Part shown: piece by piece, positions 38,964 through 47,602 of the stretch
Numbering within the stretch: position 1 is the first letter of the stretch
Layout of the letters: each line of letters begins with the position of its first letter
Made by a program: the position numbers and the translations under genes
DNA from: Verrucomicrobiaceae bacterium
GTDB taxonomy: Bacteria > Verrucomicrobiota > Verrucomicrobiia > Verrucomicrobiales > Verrucomicrobiaceae
DNA length: 64,000 nucleotides
Assembly (NCBI GenBank): GCA_016795365.1
Contig: JAEUHN010000022.1
Span: 1-64,000 of the forward strand
Reading direction: 5' to 3'
Notes under the pieces: model-generated
Database searches by the model: none
The model's input: the letters and a program-made list of their open reading frames with translations, nothing else
What the model was told of the DNA's origin: nothing

Positions 38964-40070
38964 ATGAATTATCACGTCGAGCGCAACGGTAAACCTCTGG
39001 GCATTTACGCCGAGGAGGACATTCCCGAAGCGCTGTTCTCTGGCGATTTGCAGCTCACCGACCTTGCATGGTGCGATGGCATGGAGGGATGGGAGCCCGT
39101 GTCCGAACTCGTCGAGATCGAAGAACTCCCGCAGCACATCCGCCCGGCGGGTCCGCGTCGGCCGCCCTCGTTCGTGAAGGGAGCACCGGTCGTGTTCTCG
39201 CCCCTGCCAGCCTTTTCCCCACCACCACCACCTCCTTCCGTATTCACGGCACCCAAAGCCGAGGAATCCTCAGGCTATGCGATCGTGAGTCTGGCGCTTG
39301 GCATCAGCAGCCTTTGCGCCGGGCTCGTTACCGGGCTGCCCGCGATCATCTTCGGCATCGTCGCGCTGAAGAAGATCAAAGCCTCGCGCGGAAGGCAGGG
39401 CGGACGCGGTCTCGCCATTGGGGGAATGGCCGCCGGCTTGGTGCTGGGGCTGGCTGGCACTGCTCTGCTGATGGCCTTGCTGGTGCCCGCCTACGAGGCC
39501 GTTCAGGTGCGTGCGCGCTTGCTGCAATCGGCCACCCATGCGCGGCAGATCATGATGGCGATGAAGAGCTACTCCAGTGACAATGGCGGTCTCTATCCCG
39601 ATGCCGATCCGCGCGTGAATCCGGCGAACTCCAACCACGCCTTCCGCGAGTTGTTCAAGCGCCGCTACCTTGAGGACGAGAGCATCTTCGCCACGCCTTC
39701 GGGCGAAGGTGATCCTGACCGCGACATCGGCACGCCACCCGACTTTGCGGAAGCTCTGCAACGCGGCGAGAACGGCTGGGCCATGAGCAAGGGCATGAGC
39801 GACGCGTCTTCGGCCAGTGCTCCATTGATCTTCGAAGCGCCCACCATCGCCGTATGGCCGCCCCGCTGGCGTGTGACTTCCGTGAGCGATCCCGGCGATG
39901 TCGAGCGCCCTCTGGGCAAGGTGGTCATCGGGCGCAACGACGGCAGTGTGGCGAGCGAACCGCTCCAACGTCCTCGCGCTTTCGAGCCCGTGCCTCTGCT
40001 GCCCTCGGCGGACGGCACCAGTGCGTTCGATCTCGTGCCGAGCAAAGAGATGCTGCTCCCCGAGCGATGA
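38964..40070 (+). CDS. GYF_2 / DUF4190 membrane protein with pseudopilin-like region
   Basis: A 368-residue protein. Residues 1-50 are a GYF_2 domain (MNYHVERNGKPLGIYAEEDI, then WCDGMEGWEPV). A Pro-rich linker (PLPAFSPPPPPPS) precedes the DUF4190 double-helix unit (SGYAIVSLALGISSLCAGL, IIFGIVALKKIK). A third hydrophobic helix (LAGTALLMALLVPAYEAVQ) is followed by HARQIMMAMKSYSSDNGG, resembling the body of Verrucomicrobia/Planctomycetes pseudopilin-like (DUF1559/T2SS G-type) proteins but without a prepilin N-terminus. The cellular role is unknown. It is divergent from the EboD-like operon across a 217-bp gap that contains only a short inverted repeat. Confidence 0.8.
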   Translation: MNYHVERNGKPLGIYAEEDIPEALFSGDLQLTDLAWCDGMEGWEPVSELVEIEELPQHIRPAGPRRPPSFVKGAPVVFSPLPAFSPPPPPPSVFTAPKAEESSGYAIVSLALGISSLCAGLVTGLPAIIFGIVALKKIKASRGRQGGRGLAIGGMAAGLVLGLAGTALLMALLVPAYEAVQVRARLLQSATHARQIMMAMKSYSSDNGGLYPDADPRVNPANSNHAFRELFKRRYLEDESIFATPSGEGDPDRDIGTPPDFAEALQRGENGWAMSKGMSDASSASAPLIFEAPTIAVWPPRWRVTSVSDPGDVERPLGKVVIGRNDGSVASEPLQRPRAFEPVPLLPSADGTSAFDLVPSKEMLLPER

Positions 40071-40120
40071 GATGATTTCACGGAAGAGGCGGGCGGGGCG
40101 AAACGTCTTCCCTCGCCTCC

Positions 40121-41095
40121 ATGAAGCGCTCGCTCACTCTCCTCGCCGTCCTCGGATTTGTCTCCGGTTCCTTGTTCGCCCAGACTGCTGAAAAGCCGAA
40201 GGCTCCCGCCAAGCCCGCCGCACCAGCCATCAAGCCCACGCTCGTCGATGTGGCTTACGGCACCGATCCCGATCAAAAGCTGGACTTCTACAAGGTGGAT
40301 TCCACCTCGCCCACGCCGCTGATGTTTTTCATTCATGGTGGCGGCTGGGTGGCAGGCTCGAAGAGCCAGGTGACGGACTTGAAGAAGGTTCTCGATGCGG
40401 GCATCTCCGTTGTGTCCGTGGAGTATCGCTTCATTCAAAAGGCGATCCACGCAGGCGTGAAGCCGCCTGTCGAGTGGCCGTTGCACGATGCCGCGCGTGC
40501 GCTGCAATTTGTGAAGAGCAAGGCCGCCGAGTGGAACATCGACAAGAATCGCATCGGTGCCTGCGGTGGCAGTGCTGGTGCGTGCAGCAGCCTGTGGCTG
40601 GCCTTCCACGACGACCTCGCTGATCCCAAGAGCAGTGATCCGATCGCGCGCGAATCCACGCGTCTGTTCTGCGCTGCCGTGATCGGTGCGCAGACATCGC
40701 TCGATCCGAAGCAACTCAAGGAATGGACACCTAACAGCCGCTACGGTGGTCACGCTTTCGGCTTTTTCCCCAATCCCGATGATCGCAAAACGCGCGACAC
40801 TGACTTCGCGAACTTCCTGGCCAATCGCGAGAAGCTGATTCCCTGGATCAAGGAGTATTCGCCCATCGAACTCGTGAGCGCTGGCGATTCCGCCATCTAC
40901 CTCACTTACACCGACGTGCCCGAACTTGGCAAAGAGAAGAAGGATCCCACGCACACCTCGAATTACGGGGTGCATCTTCAGGAGAAGTGCAAGTCCGTCG
41001 GCGTGCCCTGCGAGTTCTACTATCCCGGGGCGCCCGAGGCACCGCACAAGAGCGCTGCCGATTATTTGATCGCCAAACTCAAGGCCGCCAACTGA
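40121..41095 (+). CDS. Secreted alpha/beta-hydrolase (carboxylesterase-like)
   Basis: A 324-residue exported hydrolase. The signal peptide is SLTLLAVLGFVSGSLFAQ, and a Lys/Pro/Ala linker follows. The oxyanion motif HGGG (72-75) and the nucleophile S151 in GGSAG place it with the BD-FAE / hormone-sensitive-lipase-like esterases. The catalytic His is probably in PEAPHKSAADY near the C-terminus. It may deacetylate polysaccharides or cleave other esters outside the cytoplasm. It stands alone, converging on a TMEM175 gene with 18 bp between the stops. Confidence 0.88.
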   Translation: MKRSLTLLAVLGFVSGSLFAQTAEKPKAPAKPAAPAIKPTLVDVAYGTDPDQKLDFYKVDSTSPTPLMFFIHGGGWVAGSKSQVTDLKKVLDAGISVVSVEYRFIQKAIHAGVKPPVEWPLHDAARALQFVKSKAAEWNIDKNRIGACGGSAGACSSLWLAFHDDLADPKSSDPIARESTRLFCAAVIGAQTSLDPKQLKEWTPNSRYGGHAFGFFPNPDDRKTRDTDFANFLANREKLIPWIKEYSPIELVSAGDSAIYLTYTDVPELGKEKKDPTHTSNYGVHLQEKCKSVGVPCEFYYPGAPEAPHKSAADYLIAKLKAAN

Positions 41096-41113
41096 TCGCG
41101 ATGAGTCGCAAGA

Positions 41114-41716
41114 TCAGTGCTTACGATCATCTTCTTTGAGCACCTTCTCGATGCGCTGGTCGGGGATCAACCAGATCAGCGCCACGAGAACGTAGAGCGA
41201 GTTCGCGAAGAGCGGGTATTTCATCGCGGTCGCGATCGCCAGCACATAGAAGAAAGGCGAGATCTTGCCCTTCAAGTCGCGTCCCAGTGCCCTGGCCAGC
41301 AGCGAGTCCTTGCCATGCTCGGCGATGATCGCCTTTTGCAGGATCCAGTAGGCGATCGCTGCCATGAGCAGCACCACGCCATACAGGGCCGTGGGCGCTG
41401 GAGCGAAGCCCGTTTCACCGGTCCATCCGGCACCGAAGGGAATCAGTGAGAGCCAGAACAGCAGGTGCAGATTGGCCCACAGGATGCCTCCATTGATCCG
41501 GTCTGCGGCCTTGATGAGGTGGTGATGGTTGTTCCAGTAAATGCCGACATAAACGAAGCTGAGGATGTAGCTGAGAAACTTGGGCCACAGGTCGTGATCG
41601 TGGTCGCGCAGGGTGGCGAAGGTGTCGCCGTGCGGGACCTTCAATTCGAGGACCATGATGGTGATGATGATGGCGATGACGCCATCGCTGAAGGCTTCCA
41701 ATCTTCCTTTTTCCAT
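41114..41716 (-). CDS. TMEM175-like potassium channel (DUF1211)
   Basis: A 200-residue membrane protein of the TMEM175 family. The signature RLEAFSDGVIAIIITIMVLEL (FSD motif in the first helix) is present. Five further hydrophobic helices follow, including FLSYILSFVYVGIYWNNHHHL with the conserved W-NNHHHL. Bacterial TMEM175 proteins form tetrameric K+ channels. The length is that of the bacterial single-repeat form. Single gene, no evident regulator. Confidence 0.92.
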   Translation of the reverse strand: MEKGRLEAFSDGVIAIIITIMVLELKVPHGDTFATLRDHDHDLWPKFLSYILSFVYVGIYWNNHHHLIKAADRINGGILWANLHLLFWLSLIPFGAGWTGETGFAPAPTALYGVVLLMAAIAYWILQKAIIAEHGKDSLLARALGRDLKGKISPFFYVLAIATAMKYPLFANSLYVLVALIWLIPDQRIEKVLKEDDRKH

Positions 41717-41860
41717 GAGCTATGAGAGTTGCATGGTTTTAGCGGAGGGTTACTCCGCAGGCCAGCACTATCCCGGTCGCGTCAGCGTGTGGCACGAGTA
41801 GAAAATGAGCCCGATTCAATAAGTGGACGTCACACGGTGCAGCCCTCACACTCCGTGCTC

Positions 41861-42988
41861 ATGATCGCCAGAATTGCCCTCTTTGCTTTCCTCAGCTTGT
41901 TTGGCGGCGTGTTTGTGCTGGCGGGCTATCAAGCGTGGAAGCGCGATGTTACCAGGCACTACTCGCCCACTGAGGCGGTGGTTGTGGGGCATGAGATGGT
42001 GATCGATCAGACAAGGTGGATCGAGCACCAACAGGAGGCTGTGAGGGTGGACACTCGGCTCCAGCTGGCGCACCAGGGAAGTGCGGAGGCCGTGGTGGCT
42101 GGCTTCTTCAAGGACACTGACGCCGCATGGAAATTCATGCTCGCGAATCCTCCAGGGAAGTCCGTGAGCTGCCTTGTGTCACCATTGGGCAAGGAGGTGG
42201 TATGGGATCAGTTTTGGTCGAGTGCTGTGGTTTGGCTGACGTTTATTGGTTCGGTGTTCATGGCCTTCGGTTTCTGGCAGCTCGTGCGTTGGCCGAGGTT
42301 CCAACTATCGGATGACACGAAGCCCATTTTGTTCTGCTCGGTGTTTTTGATCGCAGGAATGTTGGCGGCTTCGCTGATGTGGCCTGCGGCGGTGACTCAC
42401 GTGAGGGCTACTGGCTGGGATTTGGTCCCGTGCAAATCCGTCGAAAGGCGCAGTGTCTCGTCCGGCAAATCGTCCACCGCACAGTTTTCCTTTCGCTACA
42501 CTTACCAAGGCAAAGACTATCTCGCGGTGAAGATGGCGAATGCCTTCGATGAGTGGAGCTGCGGGCCGAAGCCGTCGGCCTGTCGGGTGAATCCCGAAGT
42601 TCCCTGGCGGGCAGAGCTGAGCTGGGGCTGGCGACCTGGCCTGGGAATCGTTTTGTTTCCATTGCCCTTCCTCGCGGTGGGCATCTTCGCTTTCATCATT
42701 CCCTTCTCATCGCGAATGCAGCGATTGATCGCGGAGGCTCGGGCGAGTCAGCCGGGAAGCCAGTTTCATATCCCGGCAGATCGCATGACCGACATTGGAG
42801 GACGGCTGTTTGCCTTCGTCTTCGCAGGCTCCATCGTGGGACTCTTTGTGTCAGTGTGCGGTGAGATGTGGATCGCCGACCACGAGCACAAGTGGTGGCT
42901 GACGATCTTCCTCATCCCGTTTGTGTTCGCTGTGCTGTTCCTTGCCAAAGGCCTCGTGGAGAAGGTCTGGGAATCCTGGCGAAGCTGA
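41861..42988 (+). CDS. DUF3592-like membrane protein
   Basis: A 375-residue protein with N-terminal helix IALFAFLSLFGGVFVLAGY, a pair of helices near 125-190 and two C-terminal helices (LGIVLFPLPFLAVGIFAF, FVFAGSIVGLFVSVC). The extracytoplasmic loop with ATGWDLVPCKSVERRS, FRYTYQGKDY and NPEVPWRAELSWG is the DUF3592 pattern. The ATG at 41861 was chosen because earlier in-frame residues are not hydrophobic. Its base composition is less G+C-rich than the neighbours. The function is unknown. Confidence 0.75.
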   Translation: MIARIALFAFLSLFGGVFVLAGYQAWKRDVTRHYSPTEAVVVGHEMVIDQTRWIEHQQEAVRVDTRLQLAHQGSAEAVVAGFFKDTDAAWKFMLANPPGKSVSCLVSPLGKEVVWDQFWSSAVVWLTFIGSVFMAFGFWQLVRWPRFQLSDDTKPILFCSVFLIAGMLAASLMWPAAVTHVRATGWDLVPCKSVERRSVSSGKSSTAQFSFRYTYQGKDYLAVKMANAFDEWSCGPKPSACRVNPEVPWRAELSWGWRPGLGIVLFPLPFLAVGIFAFIIPFSSRMQRLIAEARASQPGSQFHIPADRMTDIGGRLFAFVFAGSIVGLFVSVCGEMWIADHEHKWWLTIFLIPFVFAVLFLAKGLVEKVWESWRS

Positions 42989-42994
42989 CCCGCA

Positions 42995-44311
42995 TCAGGA
43001 GTCCACCGTCAGTTGCGCCAGCCGCTGCTGAATCTCGGGGAACAAGGGACGTGATGCGACATCGAGCGACAGGCACTCGGATTGCAGAGCCTTCATCGCA
43101 TGGATGCAGGTGCTGCTGGGGTTGGTGGTCGCAAGACGGCTCGTCAGTTCTTCCAAAAGGTAACCCAAGGCACGCACCTCGATCTGTTGCAGCGCATGGC
43201 CGCTCGCGGACGAGTAGAAGGACGCGGCACCGAAGTCGCCGAGAAGACATCCGCCCGTGCGGTTGGTGAGCACATTGTGCGCGTAGAAGTCGCCGTGCAT
43301 GACATAGTGCTGGTGCAGATGAGCTGCGGCGGCAGCAAGACCCTGGGCGATGTGCAGCGCATCGTCATTGGTAAAGCTGCGGTCGTGAGCATACACATCG
43401 CGAGTGCAGGAATCGAAGGACGGTGGACCTGCGAGCGAGGTGAACTCGGGGGGGATTAATGCCATCACGAGGCCTGGGGCACCGCTGGGATGGTGAACCA
43501 CGCGTCCGAGGATTTCGATGAGGTTAGGGTGTGCACCTGTGGTTAGGCTGGCAGCGACTTCGCATGACGGCAGGCCATCGCTGGTCATGGCTCCTTTGAA
43601 AATCTTCACGGCCACTTCGCGAGGTTGGGCGCATTCAGTTGCTCGCCAATGCGCTCGATGGATGAAGCCGGAAGCACCTTCGCCCAGGAGGTCGATCAGA
43701 TGCAGGTCGTTCCATTCGATGGCTGACGGCAGCGAATCGAGCGCGGGAGCCGGAGCACACGGATTGCCTGCCAAGGCAAGCCAGGCGAGACGCGGCAGGC
43801 TGAGCAACCACGAGGGCAGCGTCTCGAACTCGTTCGCCGCGAGGCGGATCATCTCGAGGTTCTCGCAGTGTGCCATCGAGGCCGGAAGTGTCCGGAGGCG
43901 ATTGCCGGAGAGCATGAGCTTTTGCAGTCTCGTGCATCGACCCAATGACGAAGGCAGCACCTCGATTCGATTATCCGTGAGGATGAGCCAACGAAGCGCC
44001 AGGGGCAGAGCCTTGTCAGACACCGTCTCGATGGCATTGGCCTTGAAGCCGACCATGCTCAGCTGCGGACAGGCACCGATGACTTCGGGCAAGTGCGTGA
44101 AGCGATTCTCGGAGCAGAACAGGATGCGCAGCTTTTGCAGCCGGGCGAAGTCATCGGGGAGCGATTGGAGGCGATTGCCGGTGAGATTGAGCACCTCCAG
44201 GGTGTCGGCGAGATCAAAGACTTCTGGGGGCACCTCTTCCAGCCCACACGACAGATCGAGGCGACGTGCGCCTGCCAGTTTGCCTGCCCGGAGTTGGGAG
44301 AGTGTGTGCAT
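42995..44311 (-). CDS. Leucine-rich-repeat protein kinase
   Basis: A 438-residue protein. Residues 15-185 are about seven leucine-rich repeats (for example LEVLNLTGNRLQSLPDDF, LQKLMLSGNRLRTLPASM). Residues 200-435 form a eukaryote-like kinase: glycine loop LGEGASGFIHRAHW, K236 (VAVKIF), catalytic HGD at 339-341 with N346, and D359-F-G. The HGD variant of HRD implies no activation-loop phosphorylation, but the catalytic Asp is kept and the kinase is probably active. There is no membrane segment. This LRR-kinase family is scattered among bacteria. The target is unknown. The DUF2490 gene upstream is 81 bp away. Confidence 0.88.
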   Translation of the reverse strand: MHTLSQLRAGKLAGARRLDLSCGLEEVPPEVFDLADTLEVLNLTGNRLQSLPDDFARLQKLRILFCSENRFTHLPEVIGACPQLSMVGFKANAIETVSDKALPLALRWLILTDNRIEVLPSSLGRCTRLQKLMLSGNRLRTLPASMAHCENLEMIRLAANEFETLPSWLLSLPRLAWLALAGNPCAPAPALDSLPSAIEWNDLHLIDLLGEGASGFIHRAHWRATECAQPREVAVKIFKGAMTSDGLPSCEVAASLTTGAHPNLIEILGRVVHHPSGAPGLVMALIPPEFTSLAGPPSFDSCTRDVYAHDRSFTNDDALHIAQGLAAAAAHLHQHYVMHGDFYAHNVLTNRTGGCLLGDFGAASFYSSASGHALQQIEVRALGYLLEELTSRLATTNPSSTCIHAMKALQSECLSLDVASRPLFPEIQQRLAQLTVDS

Positions 44312-44392
44312 GATTTGATCGAGTGTGAGGGCCGCGATCTTGGCCAGTGTTCCGCGTTGCGCCAGCGGACATGCACGGGATCAAAACGATCA

Positions 44393-45034
44393 TCAGAACC
44401 GAACTCGGAGGTAGGTGCCGATTACGGATTCCGTCTGCCAGTCGTCATGCTGATGATGCGAAAGCAGCATGTAGAACAGATCGAGATCGGTGTGTGCTGA
44501 AGTCGCAAAGCTGAGGCCAGCGGGGACGAGCCGGTTCTCGCTTAATTCGCCGTGGTGGAGGTCGATCAAGCATTCGTTGCTCACAAACACACGCTTCAGC
44601 GGGCCGATGGCATGGGGCAGTGTCCAGGTGAGTTGCAAGCGATGACGCGTGCGATGCACCGTGAGGGACTCGCCTTCGTTCCACCGCCACTCCATTCGAT
44701 TTCGCCATTCCAGACGGAGATGCTCGGAGAGGGAACACTTGGGGTTCAGTTCGAGTTCGGGGCGGAACTGCGAGTATCGCATACCGCTCGTGTTTTCGAT
44801 GCTCAGAGCCGAGAGCGCGAGCCCGGCATCGAGCCAGGGCGTGAGTTCATACTTCACGCGTGGACTGATCATTTGCACGAAGGGACCATCCTCGAAGTCC
44901 AAACGATTGACCATCAGCACTCCGGCGCTCCAGGGAGCCTCGTGATAAACATCCAACAGGGTCCAGGCCCACCATTCATTCGCCTGCGCAGCGAGGGCAG
45001 GGAGCAGGGCGAGACAGAGAATGACGAAGCGCAT
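44393..45034 (-). CDS. DUF2490 domain-containing exported protein
   Basis: A 213-residue protein with signal peptide RFVILCLALLPALAAQA and beta-rich repeats of the DUF2490 family: RYSQFRPELELNP, LEWRNRMEWRWNEG, HRLQLTWTLPH, then FVSNECLIDL. It ends in the aromatic IGTYLRVRF, which looks like an outer-membrane beta-strand. Probably an outer-membrane barrel. The ATG at 45034 was chosen because it starts the signal peptide. It lies 20 bp after the phosphofructokinase gene on the same strand and may be co-transcribed. Confidence 0.8.
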   Translation of the reverse strand: MRFVILCLALLPALAAQANEWWAWTLLDVYHEAPWSAGVLMVNRLDFEDGPFVQMISPRVKYELTPWLDAGLALSALSIENTSGMRYSQFRPELELNPKCSLSEHLRLEWRNRMEWRWNEGESLTVHRTRHRLQLTWTLPHAIGPLKRVFVSNECLIDLHHGELSENRLVPAGLSFATSAHTDLDLFYMLLSHHQHDDWQTESVIGTYLRVRF

Positions 45035-45054
45035 GAGGAGTGATGGATGCCTTG

Positions 45055-46356
45055 TCAGCGCATCACGGCTGGCTGTCCAGTGGACTCCAGAACCGAGTGC
45101 CAAAGCTCCTGCGTGGGGTCCACCTTGCGCCGGCCATGGATCACCAGTTCCAGCGGCAGATGAACGAAGGAGCCATGCCAGCGACCGACGAGCATTCCTG
45201 TCTTGCCCGCCACGGCGGCGTGAACGGCGGCCTGGGCGAGGCGGGAGCAATATACGTTGTCCTGCGCGTTCGCGGGCACGCTGCGAACGATGTAACTCGG
45301 ATCGATGTATTTGAGGTTCACCTCGGTGCGCCGTTCTTTGAAGAAGGCATTGATCCGATCCTTCAAGTAGAGACCGATGTCGCCATAGCGCTGATTGCCG
45401 CTGGCATCGGTTTCGCCGCTGGATTGCATGAGGTGCTGGCCTGCACCTTCAGCCACGACGACGACGGCGCTGCCGCGTTTCATCAGCCGGTAGCGCAGGG
45501 CTTCGAGCAGGCCGCGCGGGCCGTCGAGTTCGAACGGGACCTCGGGGATCAAGACGAAGTCCACATTGCTCCCCGCCAGTGCGGCGAAGCACGAGATGAA
45601 GCCCGAGTCGCGCCCCATGAGTTTCACCAAGCCGATGCCATTCACGGCTCCATTTGCCTCGACATACGCGCACGTCACTGCCTGGACTGCGGCGGCGAAA
45701 GCCGTCTCGAAGCCGAAGCTCTTGTCCAGATACATGATGTCGTTATCGATGGTCTTGGGGATGCCCACGACGGCTTTCTTTAAGCCTCGGCGGTCGATCT
45801 CCGCGACGATCTCGGCAGCGCCTCGGAGCGTGCCATCACCACCGATCACGAAAAGGATGTCCACCTTCATCTCCTCCAGCGTGTCCACCATCTCGCCGAT
45901 GTCCTGCTTGCCACGCGAGCTGCCGAGTAAAGTGCCTCCAAAGTGATGAGCCTGCTCCACGGATGAGGGTTTCAAAACCAGCGGCGTGTGGCCAAAGCGC
46001 TGCACCAGACCCTCGTAACCATATCGAAAGCCGTAGATGCGGGTGATGCCATACTGGCGGTGGCACTGATTGACGATGCCGCGAATGATGTCGTTCAGCC
46101 CAGGGCACAATCCGCCGCAGGTGACAATGCCGACCGTGGTGCGCGATGGATCGAAGTAGATCGTCTCGCGAGCCCCAGCCTCCTCAAAGCTGACATCAGA
46201 CACGCTCTGGCCATCGAGCGGCACATGCGTGTGGAAGAGCACGCGATTGGCATCCGTCTTGAACGGAGCCTCAATGGAGCCGATGCGTTGCAGCGGCGAT
46301 GGAATGGTGCACGGACCCAACGATGGAATCCGTGTGACGGCAGGAGGACGATTCAT
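45055..46356 (-). CDS. ATP-dependent 6-phosphofructokinase (plant-type/TP0108-type)
   Basis: A 433-residue phosphofructokinase. Key motifs are CGGLCPGLNDIIRGIV (79-94), GGDGT (172-176), PKTIDND (200-206) and MGRDSGF. A Gly in GGDGT is the ATP-type residue, while Lys in PKTIDND is found in both PPi enzymes and plant-type ATP enzymes. The combination marks the plant-type ATP-PFK group. It commits fructose 6-phosphate to glycolysis. A perfect 10-bp hairpin ends directly before the ATG, leaving no room for a ribosome binding site. It is the fourth gene of a minus-strand series after sufT. Confidence 0.93.
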   Translation of the reverse strand: MNRPPAVTRIPSLGPCTIPSPLQRIGSIEAPFKTDANRVLFHTHVPLDGQSVSDVSFEEAGARETIYFDPSRTTVGIVTCGGLCPGLNDIIRGIVNQCHRQYGITRIYGFRYGYEGLVQRFGHTPLVLKPSSVEQAHHFGGTLLGSSRGKQDIGEMVDTLEEMKVDILFVIGGDGTLRGAAEIVAEIDRRGLKKAVVGIPKTIDNDIMYLDKSFGFETAFAAAVQAVTCAYVEANGAVNGIGLVKLMGRDSGFISCFAALAGSNVDFVLIPEVPFELDGPRGLLEALRYRLMKRGSAVVVVAEGAGQHLMQSSGETDASGNQRYGDIGLYLKDRINAFFKERRTEVNLKYIDPSYIVRSVPANAQDNVYCSRLAQAAVHAAVAGKTGMLVGRWHGSFVHLPLELVIHGRRKVDPTQELWHSVLESTGQPAVMR

Positions 46357-46380
46357 GAAGAGCAGGCTTTCCTGCTCTTC
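46357..46380 (-). promoter_or_regulatory. Perfect hairpin abutting the phosphofructokinase start
   Basis: A 10-bp perfect inverted repeat (GAAGAGCAGG, 4-base loop, CCTGCTCTTC) ends at the base before the ATG at 46356. On the minus strand no T run follows, so it is not a standard terminator for sufT (stop at 46417). It would mask the translation start region. It could be a translational control element or a rho-assisted terminator. Confidence 0.6.
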
Positions 46381-46416
46381 GAAGCAGATGGAGTGCCATC
46401 TGCCCTGAGCGCGAAC

Positions 46417-46971
46417 TCAAATCATCCCGAGCTTCATCTTCCCCTCGACGCTGATCATGCCCTGATTCCACGGCGGATCCCAGACGAGTTCAACCGCGGC
46501 ATCGTCCATGTCCTCAATGGTCATGATGCGGCTCTGCGCGTCGGCGGCGATGGTGGGGCCCATGCCACATCCGGGGGCGGTGAGCGTCATTTTGATGAGC
46601 GCCTTGTTCTTGCCGTCGGTGTTCTCCACGCGGCAATCATAGACGAGGCCGAGATCGACGATGTTGACCGGGATTTCCGGGTCATAGACGTTCTTGAGCT
46701 GGTTCCAGACTTCCATTTCGAGGTCCGAGGCTTCCATCGGGATGTTGGAAGACGTGCTCGCGTCGGCGGCCTTGTCGGCTTTCGGATCAATGCCGAGCGC
46801 GTCAGCGTCCAGGGCATTGATGCGGGCCAGACCGAAGTCGGTCGCCACGGTGTAGGTGCCGCCGAGCGACTGGGTGATGATGACCTTCAGACCCTGAGGC
46901 AGCTTGACCATGTCGCCGCTGGGAATCTGAATGGCATCGACTTCGCGTTTGAGTTCGAGAGAGCTATGCAT
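46417..46971 (-). CDS. sufT: Fe-S cluster assembly protein SufT
   Basis: A 184-residue protein. The N-terminal part (LKREVDAIQIPSG, KVIITQSLGGTYTV, ARINALDADALG) and the C-terminal MIP18/DUF59 domain (VWNQLKNVYDPEIPVNIVDL, LTAPGCGMGPTIA, ELVWDPPWNQGMIS) are exactly the SufT arrangement. SufT helps maturation of Fe-S proteins under high demand. The ATG at 46971 was chosen; the longer frame is not family-like. It follows the IscU/SufU scaffold by 52 bp. No SufB, C, D or S genes are in the window. Confidence 0.93.
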   Translation of the reverse strand: MHSSLELKREVDAIQIPSGDMVKLPQGLKVIITQSLGGTYTVATDFGLARINALDADALGIDPKADKAADASTSSNIPMEASDLEMEVWNQLKNVYDPEIPVNIVDLGLVYDCRVENTDGKNKALIKMTLTAPGCGMGPTIAADAQSRIMTIEDMDDAAVELVWDPPWNQGMISVEGKMKLGMI

Positions 46972-47023
46972 GTGAGAAAGAGGAACGTGAGAGTGAGGCC
47001 GCGAGTTACGTGTGCGGGAGCGA

Positions 47024-47512
47024 TCAGGACTGTGAAGCCGGCTTTTCGCCAAAGACAATCTTCACCTTGCCTGCCGTCTTGCCAGCGGCGGAGAGGGCAT
47101 CGGCCAAGGTCGGGCCCACTGGCGTGGCGGGTGCGGAGGAGACGGGCACCGCTGCGGACTCGCCTTCGAGCGCGGCTCGAAGCGCGCCTTCAACCATCTG
47201 GCCGCAGTGAATCTTCATCGGTGGCAGCGGGCCGAGCGGTTGGGAGAGTTCAGCGGCGGACATTTGCAGCGCTTCCTCGCGTGTCTTGCCGCGAATCAAT
47301 TCGGTGGCCATGCTGGCAACGGCGATGGCGGTCTGGCACCCGAAGGATTGGAAGCTCGCCTTGTCGATGACCTTGCGACCGTCCTTCTCCTTGTATTTGA
47401 TCCACAGGCGCACCATGTCGCCGCAGTCCGGGCTGCCCACGGTGCCCACGGAGTCGGCGTCGGTCATTTCACCGAGGTTCTGCGGATTGGCGATGGCGTC
47501 TTCTAAATTCAT
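47024..47512 (-). CDS. IscU/SufU/NifU-N-type iron-sulfur scaffold protein
   Basis: A 162-residue U-type scaffold. Cluster-ligand Cys are C30 (GSPDCGD), C59 (SFGCQTAIAVAS) and C103 (IHCGQM). The order DCGD ... GCQTAIA ... HC is that of NifU/IscU. About 45 extra residues at the C-terminus are Ala/Pro-rich and end in KVKIVFGEKPASQS. It lies between rhodanese-like and sufT genes. A long inverted repeat ends 8 bp before its start codon. The Fe-S role is safe; the subgroup is less so. Confidence 0.92.
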   Translation of the reverse strand: MNLEDAIANPQNLGEMTDADSVGTVGSPDCGDMVRLWIKYKEKDGRKVIDKASFQSFGCQTAIAVASMATELIRGKTREEALQMSAAELSQPLGPLPPMKIHCGQMVEGALRAALEGESAAVPVSSAPATPVGPTLADALSAAGKTAGKVKIVFGEKPASQS

Positions 47513-47520
47513 GTCGGGGC

Positions 47521-47593
47521 GTTCTCGGTTCAGAGTTCTCTGTTCTCCGTTTTTGGGTGCTGCTGTTTTAACTGAGAACCCTGAACCGAGAAC
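47521..47593. repeat. Long inverted repeat with iterated GTTCTC/GAGAAC
   Basis: The arms 47521-47540 (GTTCTCGGTTCAGAGTTCTC) and 47574-47593 are complementary over 20 bases with one mismatch, with a 33-base spacer. GTTCTC occurs three times in and next to the left arm, and GAGAAC three times in and next to the right arm (to 47600). The element fills the gap between the rhodanese-like stop and the scaffold start. Confidence 0.85.
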
Positions 47594-47602
47594 TGAGAAC
47601 GG

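Noticed and set aside
45988-47370. 460-codon plus-strand frame across pfk, sufT and the scaffold gene
   Set aside because: It crosses three solid minus-strand genes and their gaps without its own domain.
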